Assembly: GCA_032988165.1 (NCBI GenBank)
Contig: JANTQF010000018.1
Coordinates: 124,001 to 188,000 of the forward strand
DNA: 64,000 nucleotides
Reading direction: 5' to 3'
Source: Emmonsiellopsis sp. PD_33
Lineage: Eukaryota; Ascomycota; Eurotiomycetes; Onygenales; Ajellomycetaceae
In this document: positions 56,451-64,000 of the stretch, piece by piece
Numbering within the stretch: position 1 is the stretch's first letter
Layout: each line of letters begins with the position of its first letter
Made by a program: the position numbers and the translations under genes
The notes under the pieces: model-generated
Seen by the model: the letters and a program-made list of their open reading frames with translations, nothing else
Databases searched by the model: none
Told to the model about the DNA's origin: nothing

Positions 56451-57406
56451 TAAGGCCCTCTTTCAGCTAACTATACTAAGTCTAGAGACTAGTGGTATCC
56501 ATACCATTCTGATAGTAGTATTACTCATATTGTGCTCATCTATAGATCTGATATGTGTAAGGCCAGTTTTACTGGTAATAATACTCTTCAAGTTGTTTTC
56601 CATAAGTCTCCTAATATTTTCATCACTTCAATTTATATCTAATAAGAATACTATCTATTTCCTGCTACTAATCTTCATCAGCTTCAATCATTAATTATTC
56701 TTACCATTATGGGTAAATATTCTCCTATATATGTTAAGGTTAGATTTATGACTAATAGCATCTAGTATTATGATTGATATGGGCCAGAAAGACTCTTATA
56801 TTAGTAATAAGATATAGTTGAAGTATAGTATTCTCATCTCAAAATAACTTACCTCATTAAGCATAGTATCATCACAAACTAAAATAATATGAAGAAAATC
56901 TGATATCACACTTTCTACAATAAACTCTGTATCACATCAGAGGAGTATATTATTCTATTAACTGAGGCTCCTATTAACCCCAAGTCTAACTGTAAGAAGA
57001 TAACTCAAATCATCTTTAAAATCTTTAATATCTCTATCTTTTATATTTTCATCTTAGCTGTGCTCTCTCTGTATGCTTCCAGCTATACTACTAGTATCAT
57101 ACTTAACTCTAATGATAATATCACTTATATTATATTCATCTACAAGGGTTTCATCCTCCTCCATATTATCTCTCATATTAATATAACTAGTCATAAGCTA
57201 ACATATTATCTTATGAAGATTCTTACTAAGTATGATTATAGCTTTTCTACTACTACTAAGCATTAAATCATTCATAATATCAAGAAGAAGCTATAAATAT
57301 CATTCTCAACTTCTAATAGGAAATTTAGATTACTTTCTAGAGTTTTAGCTTGAAGAAATCTTATGAGCTTTCTAATAGCTAGATCATCATTATTAGTAAT
57401 AAGTAG

Positions 57407-57414
57407 TTTCACAC
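57407..57414. repeat. Target-site duplication of the MITE, left copy (tttcacac)
   Basis: Identical to 57783-57790. Confidence 0.8.
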
Positions 57415-57782
57415 TAGTGTTGTAAATCTAACCCATGAATCTATCAGATTTTAAACTCAAAAAGAAAAAAGCCCTATATTAGGCCTGAGGCATCAAATCT
57501 AATGGGCTTTTTCAAACCTAATGGGTTAGCACTAGTCCCAAATAGGCTTAGCATCAGTCATATTAGGCTTAGTGCAATCCCAATGCAGTTAGTGCACTTA
57601 GGCCTTGGCACACTAATTCAGATTTAGAATATACTAAGTCTAATATAGCCAGCACTAAGCCTATTTAGGACTAGCATCAACTTGCAACAGGCTTTTCAGG
57701 TTGACCTCTCCCAACTCAATAACCCATTCAGGTGGGCACTCAAGGCAATTTTTCAATTTAAACCTAAAAAAAAATAACATTA
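57415..57782. mobile_element. 368-bp hAT-type MITE inserted in the actin pseudogene
   Basis: Bounded by tttcacac on both sides (57407-57414, 57783-57790). Ends are TAGTGTTGT on the left and, reverse-complemented, TAATGTTAT on the right, differing only by transitions. The interior has short subterminal repeats (TAGGCTTAG, AATGGG, GCACT) but no ORF. Excising the element and one TSD copy rejoins actin codons in frame: NK-stop-FHT followed by [12 protein letters not shown]. Confidence 0.82.
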
Positions 57783-57790
57783 TTTCACAC
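57783..57790. repeat. Target-site duplication of the MITE, right copy (tttcacac)
   Basis: Identical to 57407-57414; also the continuation of the actin reading frame. Confidence 0.8.
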
Positions 57791-58200
57791 TTCTGAGACT
57801 CTCTTCCAGCCTAGTGTACTGGGTCTTAACAGTGACAGTATTCATACCACTACCTATAACACTATCATGAAGTGTGATGTTGACATCCAAAAGAATCTTT
57901 ATAGTAATATTATTATAGTGTGTATTTCTCTTTTCTTTATGTTAAAATATTACTAACAACTATTAGTCTGATGATACTACTATATATCCTGATATCTCTA
58001 ATCATATGTAAAAGGAAATTACTACTCTTATTCTCTTATTAATGAAGGTTAAGATCATTGCTCCTCCTGAATATAAATACTCTATATGAATTGATGGTTT
58101 CATCTTGACCTCCCTCTTGATCTTTTAGTAGATGTAGATCTCCAGGTAGATATATAATGAGTTGAAACCTTTCATTATTTATTATAAGTACTTATTATAA

Positions 58201-59949
58201 TATTTATTGTTTTTAGATAATATTTAGCTGACTACTAACCCAGTTATCTATAGATAATAATATGCTTGCTAAAAATCTATTCCTCTTAATTATGAAGTGA
58301 TTGATTCATCATCTTGTATAGCTATTATATAACTTACTCTTCAGCAGATATTAATAGTTATTGATTTGATTAGTAAAGAAGGTTATATTAGCTAGTTAGT
58401 CAAGATTGTCAGCTTTATTATATAAGTTTGTCATAAAGATAACTAGTTATTTAATTCCTAAACTTGCCTCTAATCATTACCACATCATTATTATCTCTCT
58501 TCACCTGCTGTAGACCTTATCAGCTCAAAAGCAATCAACCTTCTTTTCCAATAAGATGCTAAAGTCCAAATTCACCTTCAGTAGCTATAATATAGGGGCT
58601 CTAAACTCTAACATAACAAACTGATATACAGCAAGCTAATCAAAATGTTAAACCTCACATACTTACTCTATTTAAACTTTTTAATTCACACTAGCCCAGG
58701 CTAATTCCTTTCAGTTCATCTTACTTCCAGAAGAGTACTGCATTAGCTGATTCAGTTGAGAGATTTAATGACCATATAGATTATATTTAGTATTCTCATA
58801 AATGATTACTCTAATATTAAAGAAAGACTCTAAATGTGGGAGAATGGATTAACTACAGTCAGATTCATAATATTACATTATATGATATTTTTAGCCAGAG
58901 GCTTCAGATTGCAGATGATGTGATTCCATATAAGTACTATATATAATATATTATACTTTAGTGATCTCCACTGATACTAGAAAATTGCAGGAGTTCAAAT
59001 CCTATTTATCATTAAGATACTTGAATGAGTACTATATAAAAATCTAACTTTAAAGAATCTAGTTATTAATCAGTCTTTCTATGTGTAATTAAATATAGAT
59101 GTAGTAGAGAGCCTCAGCAAATATCTAATTTCACACTCATTATACTGAGTTGAAGATATATCATAATTTATTGATTTATATTAAGAATCAGCTTAGAATG
59201 CAGTGATCATTCAGACTCAAAAGCTTGCCTCATAATACTCATGCATCCAGTGCACTGAAGGATCTAGGTCATTTAAAGATTATCTTATGCTACATGATTT
59301 GCTGAATGACATATCTGCCAGTGGTGGAGTATGTGGAAATTACTATTTCAGGGGTGAAAGTACAAAGTGTAGTCTTTATAAGCACTAAAAGTACCCATCC
59401 TCTGATAATTCTTTAGTGGATACTAATTATAATTACAGTTAATAATGTGGATCAGAACATAATTATATATCTAATAATTTAAATGCATTCATAAAGAATG
59501 GGTATTAACTTATCATACTAATAAAAAGATTTTTTTGGATGACTACCTGAGAAGATTTAGAGAGTCTGAGACTCCCCCTGGAATTATCTCATTCTTCTTA
59601 TTATTATCTTGAAAAAATTTTAATATTAAAGGTTATTTATTCCTCATTATTTTCTAAGTTCAGTATCTACTTCTTGCACCTTTCTATTATAATTATAGAA
59701 AAATAAGTCAAAGCTTTGATTCTACCTTTTCCTCACAGTCATAACTCCCTATTGATGACTCAAGTAATATTAATCTATTAATATCACCACAAATTAGTGC
59801 ATCTATTCCTCCTTCACTGAAACAAATTGGTCATAACAATCAGTTTGTGGTTTATTCAGAGGCAAAACATTCAAATCTCAAGGTTTTTGAATGATAATAG
59901 AGGTCAACAAAATGAGCTAAATACTCTAGGGGTTCAAAGCCCTTTATCT
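58201..59949. other. AT-rich element interior without identified gene
   Basis: 1.75 kb between actin and the transposase. Coding-like stretches appear on the plus strand (for example around 58370-58800) but no family is recognisable. Confidence 0.35.
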
Positions 59950-62326
59950 GGGATTCCACACAATATATGGCAAAAGTGTAGTAGTTCTTCCAAGAGAGCA
60001 TCATGACAATAAATGGGGAACCTATGATATCATGTAAATACTATAATAAATATTTTGCCCACTTATTGCTAAAGAGTAAAATAATAACAACAATGAATAA
60101 TCATATCAAAAAGAGTCAATACTATTAGAGATAGATAAGGTTTTAAGGTATGAAGAATGTTGATTTAGTGACATCACAAAGGAGAATATCACAATGAACA
60201 ATAATAAGCATCCTTTTTATTCTCAAGATTGTAGTAGAAGTTTCAGGGCTTCAGCTAACTGTACAAAACCAATATGATTAAGGATAGTAGCATAGATGAT
60301 ATTAAATTCACTGAGAAGAAATTCTGGTAAACTCTAATAGAGGTTTTAGTCTCTACATAATTACTCTTTTATTTTATGAATAACTTTTACTTCTACTAAA
60401 TGATCTAAATGTTGTGACCCAGTGCAATCATATCTAATGCATTGTATATTCTAAAGATTGCTGATAAGCTTATGAAAGAGGGCTTTCAACAGATTCTTAA
60501 TTATATACCTGCTGAGGGTTGTGTTTTCCTTGCTCTTAATGGCTGGATCAGCCCATTCAATGATGCATTTATAGTAGTAGTGGTATACTTTATTGATCAT
60601 AATTGGAAGTTCCAAGAACTCATACTAAGATTTGAACACATTAAAACTGAGTATAGTGGGAGGAAGCTATCTGATATTACAATGAACATTATGAAGATGT
60701 ATGGTATTAAGAAGTAAATATTTAGCATGATAATAGATAATGCAAGTAATAATGTAATACTTATTGTAAGTTTAAATATAATAATATAAACACTGAATTC
60801 ATCAACACATATTGAGTAATATATTAAGATTTCATGCCTGACTCATATAATTCAGCTGGTCATGAAGGAACTCCTGGACTCAATAAAGATTAGCCTGGAA
60901 AATAATAGAATAACTCAGGATTGAGATGATTCTATATTGCCTAACCTCATATAGATGTAGAGTATCCCCCAGACACTGACAAAGATGAGCTTGCTATTAC
61001 TTTAAAATGTTGTTTGTAGATAATATGATTTTCTATTACATTTTTATTATCTGTAAATAATAATGCTGAATGATTACTACTGACTCTATTTCATTAGATT
61101 CATCTATTAACTAGATATATTAATATGAGTTTACAGTATAAATAAGTATTTCAGGATATCCAACAGTCTGGTATGAATGAGACAGGCAAAGTGCTAAAGT
61201 TACTAATAATGGATGTAGCCACTTAATGGAATTCAACTTTCTATATACTATATTGCACACTTAGACTCAGAGTTTATATAGATAGATATATTGGAGATAT
61301 TAATCAGCAAGCTAAATTTAGACTAAACAGGAATGAGTGGCAGTCAGCTGAGTATTTAATTGAGCTCACAAAACCTTTTATTAAATATATAGCTGTACTT
61401 TCTATGGTAATGATCCTAACCCTCTTTATAGTGCTTCAGCTGTATGAGAACCTGTTCAATTATATTAATCATTATAAAGTAGCATTGGAGAGAAAGTGTT
61501 TGCACTGGAAGCACTTAATGTATGATATCTTATGTAAATGCCATGAGAAGTTGATTAAATACTATATAGACATAAAAAAGAAGTATAAGTATCTCTATGC
61601 TATTACAATAATCCTATCTCCAAATTAGAAACTAAAGCTCTTCAGTCAAGAAAGTTGAGATGATAATAACTATAAATGATGAGGAAAGTATCAAAACTAT
61701 TTTCAAGAAGTGTATAATAGATATATGTCTAAATTATCTGATAAAGACACACCACAATAGTAGCTTAAATAATAAATAAGGTAATTAAATAATCTTTTTA
61801 ATTTGATCTTCAGTAATGTGCCCAACAGCACTACCTTGACTGGAGCTAGTAAGAGGAATGAGGTAAAGAAGTACCTAGATTAAGATTAGTTTACTACTTT
61901 CATGCATGGAGTATCTATTCATATTCATATGATGTACTAAATATTAGTATAGAGCTAAGTAAAGAATATGATTACTTGCTGTACTGGAAGGAATATCATT
62001 TATAGTATTCTATTCTAATATAGATGGTCTAAGATTATCTTTCAGTATCTAGTTCAACTATTACTGTAGAATGGCTCTTTAATGTAGCTTATGATATCTA
62101 TTATTACTATCATAATTATCTTAAGCTATTAATCTTGTGGACTCTAATGCTGAAGATGTGCTTGAATTGGGTCATTCTAAATGAGAAGAAGAGCAAGTTA
62201 GCTGAAGAGAATGAGATAGTAGATGATGAGTTTAATGAAGATAGAAAGAATAATGACTTAGCCTTAAGTAAGGTGAATGTAATTAGTAATATAGAGAATG
62301 AAGGTACTAATATTTATATATCATAA
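59950..62326 (+). pseudogene. hAT transposase pseudogene of the 19.4-kb element
   Basis: A BED-finger relic lies at about 60015-60110 (ISCKYYNKYFAHLLLKSK, then IITTMNNHIKKS), with one Cys changed to Tyr. The catalytic region reads EGCVFLALNGWISPFNDAFI (about 60508), YFIDHNWKFQELILRFEHIK, IIDNASNN (about 60730), then LTHIIQLVMKELLDS. The middle has FYMLYCTLRLR and LYENLFNYINHYKVALERK. The hATC end is YWKEYHL...DYLSVSSSTITVEWLFNVAYDI near 61990-62100, followed by an acidic tail to the stop at 62326. Frameshifts and stops are frequent, so this copy is dead. Its position near the right TIR suggests it is the original transposase of the big element. Start uncertain. Confidence 0.8.
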
Positions 62327-63180
62327 GATACTAAAGATGATGAGTCTGAAGATGATGTAGTTTCAGACAATTTAAGAAGAAAATAGTAATAAAATGATAA
62401 AGATCAAAAGTCTTCATTAAAGTAGATTTCAACCAGATTAAATAACAGTTCCACATTAAGGTAACCTATAGTAATCAGATATCTAGTAACTTCTATACTC
62501 TCTAATGATGCATTAATCCCCCAACATCTCCCTAGTAATGTATTAGCACCCTGGCATCTTCCTGATAGTGCATTAACTCCTCAAAGTTCACTTAGTTTAA
62601 GCCAGCCCATGCATGAAAGAGGATCTCAAGCATTTAGTAGCCTGAATTCCTTAGGAAAAGAATTGTAAAGAGAAGTAGCTAAGAAGCATGAAGTAGAGGC
62701 TATAAAAAAACAAGGTAGCCAGTAGCTACAGGACATACAAAAGAAGAAAGTATTAGGTATTATACTGGATAAGGAGAGTAATAATTGATGTTATTATTTA
62801 TAAATAACAATATATATTAATATAGAAAGGGGGGTTAGTTAAGATGATCTACTTCATTGTATATATATAAATACTAGGTTATAGAATGTAGTTTTCAGTT
62901 TTCAGTTTGCAGCCATTTACTTTTTCAATACATAAGAGTGATGCATTAAAAAAATGCATAGCAGGTATTCAGAGTATAAATATCATATGACTGTTCAGGC
63001 TAATCTAATTAGAAAATTTACTTAAAGGTTCTGATTCTCCAAGTAATTTAGAGATTACTCAAGTTGAAAAAATACACAGTGCAAGTTAAGCCAAGTCATA
63101 ATGGCAGGTACTCAGGGCAAATCAAGGCAAATAATTTCAAGTTCAAGTCAAGTTTTAAACTTGGAATTACTCGGCCTTGT
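62327..63180. other. Right subterminal region of the 19.4-kb element
   Basis: No gene. Ends in AAGTTCAAGTCAAGTTTTAA-type subterminal repeats leading into the right TIR; similar AAGTTAAGCCAAGTC blocks occur near 43830-43910 at the left end. Confidence 0.5.
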
Positions 63181-63190
63181 CTGCACTCTA

Positions 63191-63198
63191 ATTCCTTA
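63191..63198. repeat. Target-site duplication, right copy (attcctta)
   Basis: Identical to 43780-43787, directly after the right terminal inverted repeat ending TGCACTCTA. Confidence 0.85.
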
Positions 63199-64000
63199 TT
63201 TTAAAGGCTATAAAACTTGGATATTTCGAATATTATCTGGGTAATTTCAAAGCTATAAAAAAGTATAGATTGAAGGCTTTTTGAAGCTTTTTAAGTAGTT
63301 ACTCTATAGTAAATGTATATAAAACTACTAATATTTTAATAAAATACACTAATAATATGATTTTTAATGATTTTTAAGGGATTTTCTACTATTTTTATTA
63401 TATTATAAGTCCATTTTGAACTATTTTTTCAAATTATCCGGAAAATATTCAAGTTTTTAGTCAAAATTACTCTATTTGACTTGATTTGGAGGTATATATA
63501 TATAACTGTAACAGGTGCACTCCAATAAGTGAATCATGTGAGCTATACACTAGAATCAAGATTATAATCACTAGAGAAAGAAAGAAAAAAGGAAAAGAAA
63601 TCACAAAATTGTGTGATATAAATAGAAGAGAATTATATAAGATCAGAGTAAATAAATGTTCATATGAAGGCTCAGTTAGAGGCATCTAATCAGGCTATTA
63701 GAGATTAAGTAAAGTTCAGACAAACTATAGATATAGAATATAAGAATGTAGTATTTCACATTATCTTCCTCTATTTAGTTTCAGAGAGTAGATAGGAGGA
63801 ATTAGAAAATCAGATGCAGTACAGTGTGAGTAGAGTTTCATTGAATAGATGCAGCTCTTTATAATGAATAAGTACAGTAGTATCTTATAAAATGAAGGTT
63901 AGTTCTCATAAAGAGGCTTTATATTCAAGCTATTTCACTAGATACTAAAATCCTCATCTATAGTAGTAGTAGTTGAGGATGGCTTTAATCTTATATTCTA
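63199..64000. other. AT-rich flank right of the element
   Basis: Still AT-rich with closed frames, but with two CpGs (63227, 63438), unlike the element interior. No gene recognised. The compartment continues past the window edge. Confidence 0.4.

Larger units (their letters stand above)
56520..58200 (+). pseudogene. act: Actin pseudogene, full-length and intron-containing, captured in the hAT element
   Basis: Plus strand, many stops. Order matches actin from end to end: IYRSDMCKASFTGNNTLQVVF (about 56532), IMIDMGQKDSYISNK (about 56770), ITYLIKHSIITN...NNMKKI then HTFYNKL (about 56845-56920), LLTEAPINPKSNCKKITQII (about 56957), AVLSLYASSYTTSIILNSND (about 57057), IYKGFILLHIISHINIT, YYLMKILTKYDYSFSTTT, SLKKSYELSN (about 57350), [11 protein letters not shown] (after the MITE), [20 protein letters not shown] (about 57860), MKVKIIAPPEYKYS (about 58045) and a C-terminus near 58200. 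It is conventional actin rather than an actin-related protein by these motifs. Retained introns (one before IMIDMG, one before SDDTTIYP) show DNA-level capture rather than retrotransposition. Confidence 0.85.
43788..63190 (+). mobile_element. 19.4-kb hAT-superfamily DNA transposon carrying SNF2 and actin genes (degenerate)
   Basis: The left end begins TAGAGTGCAGACAAG; the reverse complement of the right end begins with the same 15 bases and continues GCCGAGT against TCTGAGT on the left. The 8 bp outside both ends are identical, attcctta (43780-43787 and 63191-63198), the target-site size expected for hAT. Inside are, in order: an SNF2-type gene on the minus strand (about 53890-44050) split by a nested hAT element, tandem tRNA-like units, a partial and then a full-length actin gene with a nested MITE, and a plus-strand hAT transposase with BED and hATC domains near the right end. 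Without nested insertions the element would be about 13.5 kb, large for hAT. Every gene has many stops. Confidence 0.82.

Noticed and set aside
43678..63190. 43678 as the left boundary of the large transposon
   Set aside because: The 8 bp before 43678 (ctttagta) do not match the 8 bp after 63190 (attcctta), while those before 43788 match exactly.
43788..63190. A Starship element
   Set aside because: No tyrosine recombinase (DUF3435) captain was recognised; the ends, the 8-bp duplication and the transposase are of hAT type.
41040..64000. Neurospora-type RIP (CpA to TpA)
   Set aside because: CA and TG dinucleotides remain frequent by eye, while CpG is nearly absent; the dominant signal is CpG-directed. 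A computed ratio could change this view.

Overview
The window is chromosomal DNA of a filamentous ascomycete. Short GT-AG introns (49-149 nt, two with GC donors), Zn2Cys6 regulators, an NCS1 permease and a Dal5-type transporter suggest a Eurotiales-like genome, but I cannot name the species. It has two compartments: a gene-rich half of ordinary composition (1 to about 41.3 kb) and an AT-rich, repeat-derived half (about 41.4-64 kb) that almost lacks CpG and is full of stop codons.

Layout of the gene-rich half. 0-5 kb: four small genes of one family (W-containing Myb/SANT-like N-terminus, K/R-rich nuclear C-terminus), three of them a tandem minus-strand array sharing a 19-bp upstream element; a fifth member lies at 19.6-20.0 kb. 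5.9-18.2 kb: a probable nitrogen/carbon catabolic cluster with an amidase, a PuuE/cyclic-imide-hydrolase-like deacetylase, a Zn2Cys6 activator, an NCS1 permease, a TauD/TfdA dioxygenase and a PEP-mutase/isocitrate-lyase-family lyase. Every upstream region of this cluster holds the palindrome-like site CGGAGG(C/G)TCCG or a close variant, seven sites in all and five exact, so the six genes look like one self-regulated regulon. 21.6-25.2 kb: an MFS drug transporter and a pair of small Cys-containing membrane proteins (MerT-like CCWLP protein, DUF4396). 25.5-34.7 kb: a large membrane protein of unknown function, a second Zn2Cys6 regulator and an SDR. 34.7-40.9 kb: a Dal5-like transporter, a homogentisate-dioxygenase paralog and an alpha/beta-barrel-like hypothetical.

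The AT-rich half is explained largely by one structure not caught by ordinary ORF calling: a 19.4-kb hAT-type DNA transposon (43788-63190) bounded by a matching 8-bp duplication (attcctta) and inverted ends TAGAGTGCAGACAAG. It carries its own mutated BED/hATC transposase near the right end, a mutated SNF2-type helicase gene, and a mutated but clearly recognisable intron-containing actin gene, presumably captured from a host. Two further hAT elements are nested in it: a 5.54-kb element (47415-52951, TSD gtttagag) splits the SNF2 gene, and a 368-bp MITE (57415-57782, TSD tttcacac) splits the actin gene. Removing each insertion plus one target copy rejoins the host reading frame exactly. By eye, the only CpG dinucleotides left inside the 19.4-kb element lie in terminal inverted repeats.

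All gene models were built by hand from splice signals and reading frame; no database search was possible. Positions in degenerate genes are approximate.
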